Under the pieces are notes generated by a model. It made no database searches. It saw only the letters and a program-made list of their open reading frames with translations, and was not told where the DNA came from. From NCBI GenBank assembly GCA_019914995.1, contig CM034126.1, positions 14,761,001-14,825,000 on the forward strand: a DNA stretch of 64,000 nucleotides. Direction: 5' to 3'. Positions 13,183-25,208 of the stretch are shown one piece after another. This DNA comes from Acanthochlamys bracteata. Taxonomy: Eukaryota > Streptophyta > Magnoliopsida > Pandanales > Velloziaceae. The position numbers were made by a program, and so were the translations under genes. Position 1 is the stretch's first letter; every line of letters begins with the position of its first letter.

Positions 13183-16100
13183 ATGGAGGAGTTCTTCGAG
13201 GGTCTAGATAGCAAATTACGGATGTCAGGTAAAATGGCTGACTCGATCATGATGGGCATTGTGAATTCTGCAATGGAGGAAGCTTATGAGAAGAGTTGCT
13301 CGAAAGAAGGTGACTTGGAGCGGCTGAATCAGAAGTCGAGGTTCTGCGAGCTAGCTGCAATGCAGCTTGAGTGGTGTCTCAAGTTCTTGCAGGAAGAGAT
13401 GGACAGCTACATTGATGAGAGCACTTGTGGAAGGGAGAAGCTTTTCTCAGAGTTGTATGAAACGAGGGAGAGGATTCTCCATAGGCTGGAGGAGACTGAG
13501 CTTGCTTTTGCTGAGAAAGATATAGAGCTGATTGGAAGAAAGAAAAGCGAAGTGAAACTTAGGCTTGCTTTAGAAGGAAAAGATGAGGAGATACTTTCTT
13601 TGTACGGTGCTAATGAGATTCAGAGGAAGAAAAGTGAGAGGCTTCATGGATTTCTCCAGAGTAGCTCTATTAGCGACGTAAAGAGAAATTTCAATGACGA
13701 GAAACCAGAAACTAGAAGGATTTTGAAGGAGGTAGAAGAGCAGATGGATATGCTGATGGAGAAACTTGGCACAAGTTCATTCGCAATGGTGGAATTACGG
13801 GAGGAAGATCCCTCAACTAATAAAGAGACTGATGTTGTTAAGGTGTCAGGAGACATCGAAGATGATGGATCATATATAGAACAACTGAAGAAGGAATGTG
13901 AAGAAATTGCAGCAAATATTGATCTTCTGAAGGAAAAGGTAGATTCTGGTTTCGAAAGTATGGAGTGCTGCATGTCTTTATTTGAAGTAACACTCGCTGA
14001 TCAGCAGTGGAAGCAGAATGTTGAGAGAGAAATAACAGATATTGTCATGAAAAATTTCCTTAATGACATATATTGGCAAGTTTATGATCCTAGAGTTCAT
14101 CCTCATTATTCCTCTCCACCACCCTCACTTGGAAATTGGTCTGTATTTTTGAACGAAATTTCAGAGTTGCATAATGAATTAGAGGTGCTGCTAATGCAAA
14201 AGGAATTGCAATCAAACCAAACTCCTCTGAAGTCACCAGTTTGTGTTAGGAGCAAGGGCAAGGATAGAGCTGAGAAAAACATATCACTAAAAGTTAAGGC
14301 TTTTCTCGAAAATAAAGAATTCGGTTGTTCTCCAAGAAAAGGTGGAGATGATGCAGTTACAGCAGAAAGCCGGATCACCAACCATTCTCTCAGTATTGGA
14401 AAGTCATATTCACAAACTAACTTGTCCAAACAAGATTTATCCAGATCTTTCGTACCTGAGGCGATAAGTTGCAAGTTTAAAGTGAAACAGGAAAATGAGG
14501 AAACCAATTGGGTGAAGGCCTCTCCAAACTTTCGGGATGATAAAGACCACGATTACATCCCTAGGATTATGTCTAGGTTGAAGGGAATTTTGAAACATGC
14601 TAACTCCGGTGCTGCTCATGGTGAACAGAAGACGGCAGATGATGGTAGAAAAGTTGACATTGGACGTGAGCAATCTGGACTAGACTTGATGAACCAAGAT
14701 TTTGAAACCACCGAAAGGCGCTTTAAAACATCAAGTAATAGCTCGTTCTGTCATCTTATGAGCACTGATTTTTGTCGACAACCTAATGAGCTGAAGCAAG
14801 ACTGCGAGGACATGGAGACCACTCTGATGGTGGACGAGATCTATGCCATTCTTTTCAAAGGATTACTGCAATGTTCAAGTGAAAGTTCCTGTTGTACAAA
14901 CAGTACTAAACCCTTGAAACACCGAAACCTGCCCAAGCGAGATACAGATGTGGACATTGAAGTTTTGATAGTAGCAGAAATTTCTGCAATTCTTTTGAAA
15001 GGGTTACTGATGGAATTTCCTGATTTTGGATTAGAAACCCTTGTTGGAGACTATATATGCAGGTCCATGTTTAGTAAACTAGTTAGAGACTATACAGAGT
15101 CTCGGGACACTGAGGAATTGGTCTTCAAAGAAGTTACCCGTGTTGTCTATGGTGAGCTATTTAAAGATGTCAAGTACTGCATGAATCGGCTTTTCGCGAA
15201 ATTCAAAGCAGGATATGTACTATGTAAGGATTCTCCTCATGGTCCCAATAGAACTAGTGGTAATGATGCAGAGAATGGGGTCGATCTCCAATCAAGCATT
15301 GATGACAGCATTTTATGTAACTCAACCTCAAATTTTGTTGAGACAGACATTCATTCTCAGTGCTTGAGCTTTCAACTTGAAGGGGCTGAGGAACACAATG
15401 ACCAGATAACAAATGATAGCAGTAATGGTATAGGACCAGGCAATCAGAAATTTGGAGATCCATTTTCGCATTTGGAATTAAGCATGATGCAAAAAGGAGA
15501 GCTGGGTATAAATTTTCAACTGCCCCTCGACATTATGGATGCTGCAGAGAATAAATGTCCATCTAACACTGCAATTCAAAATGAAGAGTTAGTCATAGGC
15601 TTACCTGCAATACTTGCAAAAGGTCAGACTGACTTGGCAGTTCTGGCACTGCCTCTTAAAAATTTTTCTCAGGCTATCTTGGACTTTGAGCTCATTTTGT
15701 GTGACAAAATGAGACTAAATACTTTGAGGTACTTTCTAGAGACTTTTTTCTTACCCTTCTAAATCAACAAAACATAGACCATGCAGAGAAAACTAGGTAG
15801 GGATCCTGAGATGAAATGTGCTTATGAGGTGATGCATCATCCTGTTTAATACTTCACTAGGGATTGTTAGTTCCGTTAATCTAGAAAGAGTTGTTCAGGT
15901 GAATCCTCAATCTATCTCTTGTCACCCTTGTATGGTGCAGAAAGAAGATTTTGTGATTTATGTTTGTTTGGATCTGATTCACGTCCAGATAATATATTAG
16001 TATATCCTGATGCTTTCCACACTAATTACTGAATTCAGGGAACTTTTCTATGATCAATGATATATGATTAGTTTGCATTGTTATTAAAATAATTCAAGAA

Positions 16101-16623
16101 ATGTTCTTACTGAGACAGATGCACAGGTTGGAAGATCTGAATAAGAGATTAAACCCTGTCAGTGAACAAATTAACTCCATTAAGGAAAAGGAGCTGCTTT
16201 ACAGGAAGGCTTTTACCAGACGGTGCCATGATCTTCAAACAGCTGAGGCAGAGGTTATATTGGTCTTCCTATTTCTCCAAATAAAATGTTCAGCAACTGA
16301 ACAAAATGTTTAAGCTATGTTCCTTGACTTGCAATGTAGGTAGACTTGTTAGGAGATCAAGCGGAATTACTTTTTAACCTCTTGCAGAAGATATACGCAA
16401 TATTCGATCATTATTCACCAAAGCTGAAACAATATGCTGAGGTCAGATTCTACTGATCGTAGATTGCTTCGCTCAGAAAAATTGCATTTTCTTGTATCAT
16501 CTGTGACAACTTGAGCGATTTGAACTCCTAACTTTTATTCTTTACCAGATAATGAATGTGTTGAATTTGATACGAACAGAATTAAATGGAGAAGCCGCTT
16601 CCAATTTCAGAGATAATACATAA
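13183..16623 (+). CDS. WAP-like: Long coiled-coil protein, WPP-domain-associated protein (WAP)-like
   Basis: Exons are 13183-15728, 16127-16253, 16340-16441 and 16549-16623 (stop TAA). Phases match throughout, giving about 949 residues. The first ATG after the leader intron is used (MEEFFEG). The N-terminal 150 residues are highly charged and helical ([40 protein letters not shown]), with further coiled-coil segments near residues 180-270. The middle is polar and low in complexity, and the last 100 residues return to helix. This order resembles the plant WPP-domain-associated proteins, which are partners of nuclear-envelope and Golgi WPP-domain proteins (MFP1-attachment factor family). The identification rests on remembered N-terminal sequence and architecture. 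A generic myosin-heavy-chain-like annotation is the alternative. No transmembrane helix is visible. Confidence 0.72.
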
Positions 16624-17520
16624 ACTCTACGTTTCTATTCAGGTGCATTCTTTCTTCAGCGTAGCATTTCATTGCCCATTCTTTACAACAGATAAGCATA
16701 ATAGTCTTGTCCGCAATTCTAGTTGTTCTAACAACATTAACATTCATCATTGTATCTGTAGTTTCAACTTTGGATCCCAGGATTTTCATCTACAGATGAT
16801 ATTTGGATTTAGTTTCAGGCTTTTTCTGAAGTCTTTCTTGCCAGAATTTAATGCATTGACCATATTTTTTATGTAGTCTGTCGGCTTGCCTTGGCAGGTG
16901 CTCCGCTCCCAACTAAAGAATGTCACCGCTGGAGCTATATATGCTGAAGGTTCAAGGAAAGTGCCTCATTCAAGTTTTAAGTAAAGTTAGAGCTTGCAGA
17001 ACTTCAAGCACACTACAGAGTTTACCTGTTTCTGAAGTTCTATTGCATTGAGTCAGAGAGTCATTCAAGATTTTCCTGAAAGACATTCATACACAGATGT
17101 TGATAAAAGAAGATTCGAAGCAAAGGTGAAACAAGTTTCTGGCATCAGATGTTGATGTGAGATGAACTGGAGCGAACGAACCAAATTATTAATTTGGAAG
17201 AACAACTGAAATGCATCATGTTCGTCTCCTGTTATTTATTTATTTGTCATCTAACCAGTCTTCTTTGCAATAAAGTGACTCTTCTATTCAAGCTTCTTAC
17301 ATCCACTTCACACAAATAACAAATCTATCAAAGCTAACGCGCCTCCTACTTCTGGATTATAATATATATCTGCAACTTTAACGGCCGCGTCCGATCTGAA
17401 GACATTCAAGCAACCCAACCGCACGATACGCTTTTACATCTACCGCCAATTTTACATTGCTACACAAACTCTCTAGGAGCATCAACGGTCTTAATCTCTC
17501 TTCACTACAGCAACTTCGCC
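16624..17520 (+). other. 3' region of the coiled-coil gene
   Basis: This is probably 3' UTR, possibly with retained or alternative introns: acceptor-like ctattcag at 16642 and tggcag near 16897 could support alternative 3' exons. The stop at 16621-16623 is in frame with all upstream exons. No other gene is seen before the PDI promoter. Confidence 0.45.
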
Positions 17521-17531
17521 ACGTTGCACAT

Positions 17532-17552
17532 CCAATAACTTCACTACACGTG
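17532..17552 (+). promoter_or_regulatory. ER stress response element (CCAAT-N10-CACG) overlapping a G-box
   Basis: CCAAT at 17532-17536 is followed by exactly ten bases and then CACG at 17547-17550, which matches the plant ERSE. The same CACG begins a CACGTG G-box (17547-17552). It lies about 45 bp upstream of a TATA box (TATAAAA, 17594-17600) and about 125 bp upstream of the PDI start codon. In plants this element is bound by NF-Y together with bZIP28/bZIP60 in the unfolded protein response. Confidence 0.8.
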
Positions 17553-17593
17553 CCCATACGACTTTGAGTTTCACCTATTTTTTAAATTAATTG

Positions 17594-17600
17594 TATAAAA
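17594..17600 (+). promoter_or_regulatory. TATA box of the PDI gene
   Basis: TATAAAA lies 77 bp upstream of the ATG, followed by a CT-rich initiator stretch (17614-17637) typical of plant core promoters. Confidence 0.7.
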
Positions 17601-17613
17601 AACCCCCACTAAA

Positions 17614-17637
17614 CCTCTCTCTCTCTCTCTTCTCTCT
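17614..17637 (+). repeat. (CT)n tract at the PDI transcription start region
   Basis: A CT run directly after the TATA box and just before the first ATG-containing exon, consistent with a plant Y-patch initiator. Confidence 0.7.
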
Positions 17638-17676
17638 GTGAGATTCAGAACTCTGAGGTCAATCCATCGATCAACA

Positions 17677-20600
17677 ATGGCGTCGACTGGATCCCGATCT
17701 CGATCTCTGCTTCTCATTCTATCTCTCGCCACTCTACTGATCCTAGCCGCCGCTACAGCTACAACCGACAAGTCCGCCGCCGCCGATGATGAAGCTGACG
17801 AGGATCTCAGGTTCCTCGAAGAAGACGAAACTCGTCGTTCATCTACCACCACCTCTGGTGGCGCTGGAGATCATGGCGATCAACCGGATGAAGATCTCGA
17901 AGACTTCGATCCGGAGGCGTACGGTCAGGGTTACGACGAAGACGATTTCAAGATGCCATCGGTTGATGATAAGGACGTAATTGTTCTTACGGAGGGAAAC
18001 TTCAGCGATTTCCTGAAGAAGCACAAGCACGCGATGGTGGAGTTCTACGCGCCGTGGTGCGGACACTGTCAGCTTTTGGCGCCTGAGTACGCGGCGGCCG
18101 CGACGGCGTTGAAGGAGGCTGGTGAGGATGTAGCGCTTGCGAAGGTTGATGCAACGGAGGAGAACGAGCTGGCACAGAAGTATGATGTCCAAGGGTACCC
18201 GACTGTTCTGTTCTTCGTCGATAGTGTTCACAAGCCTTACACTGGACAGCGAACCAAGTGAGCTTACTCTGTTAGTTTTCTTTTTTTGTTAATTGGTTGA
18301 TGATTGGAAGCAGCGATTGACATGTTCTCTTGGATGTTACCTTTTTTTGTGGCTTAGGGCGTGTCTCGAATGATCGTAACTGAGTTTCGTGAAAGTGAAA
18401 AATAGGAAGTAGAGTTTCTTGAAAAATGAAGTGGAAGTGGAGTTCAGTATTTGTGTTTCAATAGGTTTTGAAAGTGTGTTGAAAATTGAAAGATATAATT
18501 GTATTGAGAAGTGTGTAAATAAGAAAGTTAGAAGTGAAGTTTTGCATGTGGAAGTAGAGTTCTGAGTTCTTTATGTAATTGAAACATAGGAACTGTTCGG
18601 AACTCAAAATCTGATAGGAGAAAGTGGAGCTACGAGCATTTGAAACACGCCCTTAAAGAGATTGAATCCAGAGGAATTTGTCAAGTATTTATCTTGTAGT
18701 TTGATTGTTAAGTAAGTAATTTTATAACCAAAGTTACTAAATATCCTGTGAATTGTTGAGATAATATTTCATGGACTGGTCGTCGAACGTTTTGGCTTAG
18801 TCAAACGTTTTAGCTTAGGTCTGGCTTGGGAGTTTCCTGTAATTCAATAATTTAAGTTTGCAGATTTCGTGCCGTTGCTATTATCACCCGGAGAGATCTA
18901 TATGTTGGATGGTCCTTGGTAAATAACTAATTGCAAGGTTCCTTTCTGGTTTTGATTTGAGGCTTCTGCTGTGTTGAAATTTGAGGCTTCTCCTGTGTTG
19001 ACCAGAAGTCGATCTAGCTCAATAAATAAGCTTGCATGCAATTCTTTCCCATATACCTATGGCTTCTGATTAGTTTTATGGGTCTTCATGTTTTCCCTAG
19101 TTAATAATGGTATCTTATCTATAATGCAGGGATGCTATTGTGCAATGGATAAAGAAGAAAATTGGACCTGCAATTAAGAATGTGACTACCACAGAGGAAG
19201 CAGAAAAGATCTTGACATCTGATGGCAAAGTTGTTTTGGGCTTCTTGGACTCCTTGGTGGTAATTTGCCTTTTTCCATGTTATTACCAGTTAATGCCTCT
19301 AAGAATGGGCTTCGCTGTATTAACAAAATATGTTCAGTTATGATTCTGAGGGGTCGTCTACACTGACCTGAACTTTTGTTTGGTCTATAAGTCTCTATTT
19401 ACAGAGTCTAATCAGATTGCTTAGAAGGCTGGAACATGAATCATGAACTTTCATAAACTTTTATTACTGGGATAACTCGTCTGCTTAAATAGATAATCTG
19501 AAAGGCTACTTCCTGACTGTTTCTGTCGTGATGAACTGATGGATCGCTATATATTGGGTAACTTGTCTATTGTACTGCAGAGTGCTGAAAGTCAGGAGCT
19601 TGCTGCTGTCTCAAAACTTGAAGATGATGTCAACTTCTACCAGACTGACAAGCCTGATGTAGCAAAGCTCTTCCATATTGACCTTAAGGCTAAGCGTCCA
19701 TCTCTAGTTATGCTGAAGAAGGAACCTGAGAAGGAAGCCTATTTTGGTACGGCTTTTTGTCATCTTCTTATTCCAGAAACATATATCTTTTGGTCTTTGT
19801 TTTTGAGTAGATTATACCCTTTGATCTTTATTGTATCTTTTGACGTACAGATGACCAGTTCACCAAATCTGCTATTCTTGAATTTGTGTCGGCCAACAAG
19901 CTTCCATTAGTGAATATCTTCACTAGAGAATCGGCCACTTCAATTTTTGAAAGTTCAATTAAGAAGCAGGTTGACAATTTTTATACTTTCTTTATGTCCA
20001 TAGTTGAAGATTTTAAATTGGCTACTCTTTGAGAAATATTTTTCTTTTTTCCTGTCTTCAGATGTTGCTGTTTGCAACATCAAAAGGATCTGAAGAGGTG
20101 CTGCCAAGTTTCCGTGAGGCAGCAAAGTTATTTAAAGGAAAGGTAAATATTAGTGATTTCTCCTTAAGATCTTTTAGTAGTGTAGTTAAACATGAGCAAG
20201 TCTTTTTGTGTAGACGAGCATGTCTATACTTTATTGATTACGTCGGGTTTGTTCCCCCCCCCTTATGACTGCTTTCTTACACACTGACCATCACAAGATG
20301 TTTTTCTTTGTTAACATGAGCAGCTTAACATTTTATTTCCTCAGGAGTATTATAAGTATGATTGCGTTATCTTTTCTTGTGTTCCAAACAGTTTTCTATT
20401 ATCAAGTTCAGTGATTTTCAGTTTGATCCTCTATTTCAAATGATCAAATGATACTCTATCTTCAGCTTCTTTTTGTCTACGTTGAAATGGATAATGAGGA
20501 TTATGGAAAGTCAGTTGCAGACTACTTCGGGGTCACTGGAAATGGTCCTAAAGTAAGTACTATTCACTTTCTTCTTGTTACTTCTTTTCAAAGGGACTTT

Positions 20601-21895
20601 CTAACATCTAAGACTATTTCAAAGTATCTTGTGACTTGCTTATTCTTAACTCCTATATATTCACCATACATTTGGTAGGTTTTGGCTTATAGTGGAAATG
20701 AGGATACTAGAAAATTTGTACTGGATGGGGAAGTTACATTGGACAATTTAAAGGTTAGATGATTGACTCGCAAAAAGCATATTGATCCTACTGATCTTAC
20801 CACTCTGTTTGGTGAGACGCTTGCTAACTTCTGTGGCTTTTGCTTGATTGTCACTAGACATTTGGAGAGGGATTCTTGGATGACAGGCTTAAGCCTTTCT
20901 ACAAGTCTGACCCTGTACCTGAGACTGTAAGCAAATACATCTGCGACTTCTACTATCTTCTTGAATATTTATTATATAATCTCAACTTGTTTGCTATAAT
21001 TATTTGCAGAATGATGGGGATGTGAAGATTGTTGTTGGAGATAACTTCGATGAAATTGTACTAGATGAGTCCAAAGATGTTCTTCTGGAGGTAATCATTC
21101 TTCTTCTCCTGCTTTGCCATCAAGTAGGTGTTCATGTAATTAAATTACAGCGACATCCTTTGTTTTGAATAGATCTATGCACCATGGTGTGGGCATTGCC
21201 AAGCATTAGAGCCAATCTACAACAAGCTTGCGAAGCATTTGCATGGAATTGACTCGATTGTCATAGCAAAGATGGATGGTACCACTAATGAGCACCCTCG
21301 TGCAAAGGTCTTATTCTAAACTCATGTAGTTTTTTACTATATAATTGCAACTAGGTACCAATTTTTAGCATGTTCAACCCACATTTAAGGTCTAGCTTTG
21401 TCCCAAAAGCAAAATAAAATGAAAAGTGGGATCGAGGACGGACAGTAGGTGTCCGCCATTGCTCTCTACCTTTTCTGTGCTCAAATTTATAGAAGAATAG
21501 GAATAACTCATGCTGGGTTCAACCTTTCATAATTCCAGGCTGATGGTTTCCCGACTTTGCTCTTCTTCCCAGCCGGCAACAAGAGTTTTGACCCTGTAAG
21601 TACTTTCCATGGGTAGCCTGCAAATCATTAAGGTTATACTTATTTGCTCGGCACAATTATATTAATCTAATCAAAGAGAAAAATAATCTTTGTTCTCTCA
21701 ATCCTTGTCTTCCTGAAGGTCATGGTGGACACTGACCGGTCAGTGGTTTCATTCTATAAATTCCTAAAGAAACACGCAACCATTCCTTTCAAGCTCAAAA
21801 AGCCAGCGCAAGCCACTAAAGCTGAGAGCAGCCGGGATGGTACTATTATATCTGACGCCAAGGCTCCCAAGGTAGACTCAAAAGATGAGTTATAA
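17677..21895 (+). CDS. PDIL1-4-like: Protein disulfide isomerase, PDIL1-3/PDIL1-4 type
   Basis: It forms and rearranges disulfides in proteins folding in the ER lumen. Twelve exons: 17677-18257, 19130-19259, 19581-19746, 19851-19969, 20062-20142, 20466-20552, 20679-20753, 20858-20926, 21010-21090, 21173-21307, 21539-21595, 21719-21895; 585 residues. The order is signal peptide (hydrophobic core [13 protein letters not shown]), acidic low-complexity N-terminal extension (residues about 30-100), thioredoxin domain a with APWCGHC, redox-inactive b and b' domains, domain a' with APWCGHC, and a terminal KDEL retrieval signal. Both CGHC sites and the long acidic extension point to the PDIL1-3/1-4 branch. 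An upstream ATG at 17638 is in frame, but 17677 gives the better signal peptide. Intron 1 carries a MITE. The promoter holds an ERSE. Confidence 0.96.
18357..18652. mobile_element. Tourist-like (PIF/Harbinger) MITE in PDI intron 1
   Basis: A 296-bp element is flanked by TTA on both sides (18354-18356 and 18653-18655). The 5' end GGGCGTGTCTCGAATGATCG and the reverse complement of the 3' end, GGGCGTGTTTCAAATGCTCG, form terminal inverted repeats of about 25 bp with a few mismatches. There is no coding capacity. A TTA target duplication with GGGCGTGTTT-type ends fits the non-autonomous Tourist/PIF-Harbinger group. The same ends occur in the element at 25209-25467. Confidence 0.78.
18955..18999 (+). 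repeat. Short tandem duplication in PDI intron 1
   Basis: Two near-identical copies of about 21-22 bp sit head to tail; the shared core is tttgaggcttct followed by ctgtgttga. It is intronic and non-coding, probably a replication-slippage product. Confidence 0.6.
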
Positions 21896-22800
21896 TAGAT
21901 TAGTAAAATTGAGTAACCAGAGCTTTTACACCTTGATGATGACGTGGAGATGTGGTCGTTCTGTTTGGTGTTGAAGTTTTTTGACTATTTAGCCTTGTAG
22001 AGACATTTTTGCATCAAGGCTCTATGATTATTACGCCATTTATTCAAAGTTGAGCAATTGTACCCTGGTAATGAAGGTGGTACCATGATTACTGAACGCG
22101 AGTTATACTACTGATTTAGGGGTCGTTTGGGGTTGCTTAAAATAAAGCTTTGTTTTTAATAAACTTTTTTAGAAAATGGACTTTTTTTGATCTTATGCAC
22201 GATACTTTTCTATGTTTTTGTGGGTGTATCAAGCACAAGGGTTTGTTGGATAGGAGAATAATAAATAAGAATTAGAATGTGTTTTCATCGTGTAAAATTT
22301 TTTTGTTAAAGATTTTGAGTTCAATTTACTTTTTCGTTAAATTTTATTTTGTATTCATCGAATTTATCTTTAATCTATTTTAATCGAATTTATTTTTACG
22401 AAATTCATTTCTAACCAAATACAAAACACCTTAATAAAAATAAGAGTAATAAATAAAATATTAATATAGAGTAAGAATAATTTTTATTTTTATTTTGTTT
22501 GGATATATAAGACATAAAAATAAATAATTAATAAAATATAATATAATTTAATAATTTATAAATTATAATTTTTGATTGTACGGTAAAAAATTTTATTATA
22601 TAGTAAAAAAAATTATAACAAAATTATTCTTTTAATATGTATAATTTGTATTAGTGGATCATCGGATCAATTTATTTAGTAATTAAATAAAATTTATTTA
22701 ACTTTAATTTAATTTATATATTTATATAAATTAAAATTTTGAATTTAATCTGAATTAAATAGACCGGCTGGTCACTCCTACATACGTGCGTGCATATATT
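21896..22800. other. Intergenic spacer downstream of the PDI gene
   Basis: PDI 3' UTR sequence (to about 22090) is followed by a very AT-rich block (22140-22760). The sequence at 22123-22140 (ggggtcgtttgg) resembles the end of some plant MITEs, but I could not find a matching inverted end or target duplication. No gene is seen. Confidence 0.5.
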
Positions 22801-23043
22801 TTCTCTGCTTCAAACGTTATATATACAACTTTCTTCCCATATCAATTTTTAATTTTAATATTGATTGATTGAAATGCTCATACCCAAAAGCAAGCAACCA
22901 CCAGATCCAGATCTCTCCATTCCTTATTACTGTCTTTCTTCCTTTATAGAAATCAAACACCAAACCCAACAACAGCATTGTCGTCCGCTGTATATATAAA
23001 CCCTCCCTCCCTCCTACCTTTTCAAATCTCACTTTAAAGGTTA

Positions 23044-23601
23044 ATGGCGACCGCAGCAATCCCTCTATCCCTACTACTTCTTCTCTCCATCTTCGTCTCC
23101 TTCTCCTTCTTCTGCTTCTCTTCAGCTGCCACCGATCTCTCACCGTCCCCTTCCCCTGAACCCGGCGGTTCCCCTGTTCCGCCGTCGTCTGATGAAGAGG
23201 TTCCTCATCACATAAGCAGCCCCCCGTTCTCTTCACCTTCTCCATCTCCAGGTCCAGAATCAGCACCGCTGCATGAGCGCGCTCAATCTCCTCCTTCTCC
23301 GCCACCGGAGACACCCTCACCGAGCTCGATTCCCTCTCCGGCGCCATCGCCGTGGACCGCCGATCTGAAGAGGGAAGACCAGAAGCAGTCTGTGGTGGCG
23401 GACCAGGGAGGAGAAGCGGAGAATGAAGAAGATGAGAAGAAGGGAAATATCAGCGGCGGAGGGAAGGCCGGTGTTGCTGTTGCGGTCGTTGCTGCTGTGG
23501 CGGTGGTCGGACTCGGAACGTTCGTGTACAGAAAACGACAGCAGAATATACGGATGGCGAGGTACGGCTACGCTACAGGTCGAAGTATCGAGATGATCTA
23601 G
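23044..23601 (+). CDS. Proline-rich, arabinogalactan-like single-pass membrane protein
   Basis: An intronless gene of 185 residues. It has a signal peptide (MATAAIPLSLLLLLSIFVSF), then an ectodomain rich in SP/PSP/SPSPSP motifs (residues about 35-105), where prolines are expected to be hydroxylated and arabinogalactosylated. An acidic linker (about 120-140) follows, then a small-residue transmembrane helix (AGVAVAVVAAVAVVGLGTFV) and a basic cytosolic tail (YRKRQQNIRMARYGY). This layout matches plant hydroxyproline-rich glycoprotein family membrane proteins of unknown function. ATG 23044 is the first start after a likely TATA (tatatataaa, about 22990-22999). The SP-coding tract is richer in C than the flanks. 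Confidence 0.85.
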   Translation: MATAAIPLSLLLLLSIFVSFSFFCFSSAATDLSPSPSPEPGGSPVPPSSDEEVPHHISSPPFSSPSPSPGPESAPLHERAQSPPSPPPETPSPSSIPSPAPSPWTADLKREDQKQSVVADQGGEAENEEDEKKGNISGGGKAGVAVAVVAAVAVVGLGTFVYRKRQQNIRMARYGYATGRSIEMI

Positions 23602-25208
23602 TTAATGAATCTCATCATCGTCTGCTGCTTGCTCGATTGTGCTTGTTAATGGAGATCGACCGCATAGAACTCTTTGATTACCTTAGTGAGCAATCGATTG
23701 ATTCTTGCTTAATTGCTTTGGTAATTATAGTTCTGGTTATATGAATGAATTAATTAATTCTTTTTCAGGGAGAATTCGATATATGTATTTGTTATGTAAG
23801 CCTATAATACTCGAGCGAGCGAGTAATTGATTGGTTGATTGAGGGAAGAACTATACTATACTATACATAGAGATACAAGACTGTTGCTGCTTAATCAATT
23901 GATTAGAAATGCTATTTTATTTTTTGGAATGATATATTTTTGTTGTGCTTGGCTACTGCTTATATACATGGAGAGGGAAGCAGGGATGCTCTCCTCGAAT
24001 GTTAGTTCCACTCTTTTAAGCGACCTAAATTAATTTGTGCATATTCACACGTTCATCGGCATTGATTTGATTGAGGAAGAAATGGTTTCTACTCTCTTCT
24101 CTTCTGTTTGCTGTTGTCGTTTCTTTCTGTTTCATATTTTGTTTCTAAATCGTTGAATCTGAATCACAGAAGAATAGAGAGCAACTAATTAGTTGTTGAC
24201 TTGTTGGTAAGAGAAAGAAATTTCTTCCTGAACGTGCTTTTCTTTTCTATTTGTTTTATATATAATAATAATAATTATTATTCTTTGGAGAGAAGAAAGG
24301 AGGGAGATAGGACTTGTTGGTGCATTCTTTTTGTTGTAGTCGATTTTTTAGTGAGGTCAAGTCTCACATGCCGGTTTGGCAATTGCGTTGCTTGTTTGGG
24401 CTTTGAATAGTAAGCCCAATTAGCTTCAAACAGTAAATTATTGTGTTTGAATATACAGTTATGACTTGTTTATTTTAATAAATTTATTTTTAAAAATAAA
24501 AATATTTAAGAAAAATAATTTTTTATATTTATTTGTATTAAATTAAATTTTAAAAAATAAAATTAAAAATAAAAATAATTTATATTATTTATTTTGTATT
24601 AAAAATGAGTTTAAAAAAAAATAAACTTGCTGAGATTTTTAGTGGTGCTTAAAATTTTTTTTATCTCTATTGTTTAAATTTTTATAATTTTTTAAAATTA
24701 TCTAAAAATGTCTATTAAAAATAAAAATTAAAATATTTTAATAAGGCACCATCATATAATCGTTATAAATCTAAATGAACTATTTATTTAAAAAATAATT
24801 TCAAATAAAATGTCGCTTATTTATCAAAATAAGTTGCAATAAATAAGTATGAAATAGTTCTTATTTAGTTTTAAAAATAAGTTTTACTCATCCGATATAT
24901 TTAAAATAAATTTTAATTATAAATAAAGTTTTTAAATTAATAGTATATGTTTTTTCAAATCACATCAAACGAGTCCTCAATCTATACAGATAGTTTATCT
25001 CTATCTGTATAGAGCGGGAAGGAAAATCATCGAAATCAAGCCATCTAATAACTCTCCTCAGGAACTCAACATGAATAGTGATGGGTTAATTAACTAATTA
25101 ATTTGAATCAATAAATAATTAATTAATTAACGACATAACCTTTTTCCGGTTTTCCCTTCTCTTGTTGATTGGTGGACTGTGTCACAATCAATTGAACAGA
25201 TCAATTAA
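23602..25208. other. AT-rich intergenic spacer with simple repeats
   Basis: It contains the 3' UTR of the proline-rich gene, a ctata microsatellite (23851-23866), and a long A/T-rich stretch (24440-24970) of poly-A/poly-T alternations typical of decayed transposon DNA. The only open frames are short and compositionally random. No transposon ends could be paired. Confidence 0.5.
23851..23866 (+). repeat. (CTATA)n microsatellite
   Basis: Three tandem CTATA units in the 3' flank of the proline-rich protein gene. Confidence 0.7.

Noticed and set aside
14106-14507. 133-codon minus-strand open frame
   Set aside because: Antisense of the coiled-coil gene, which has a consistent plus-strand reading frame over 2.5 kb.
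22120-22440. Possible MITE beginning ggggtcgtttgg downstream of the PDI gene
   Set aside because: No convincing inverted partner end or target duplication could be found in the AT-rich sequence.
22817-23347. 176-codon minus-strand open frame opposite the proline-rich gene
   Set aside because: An antisense shadow of the proline-rich coding sequence; composition is explained by the plus-strand gene.
24440-24980. AT-rich block resembling a degraded transposon
   Set aside because: Composition only; no paired ends, coding remnants or duplication.
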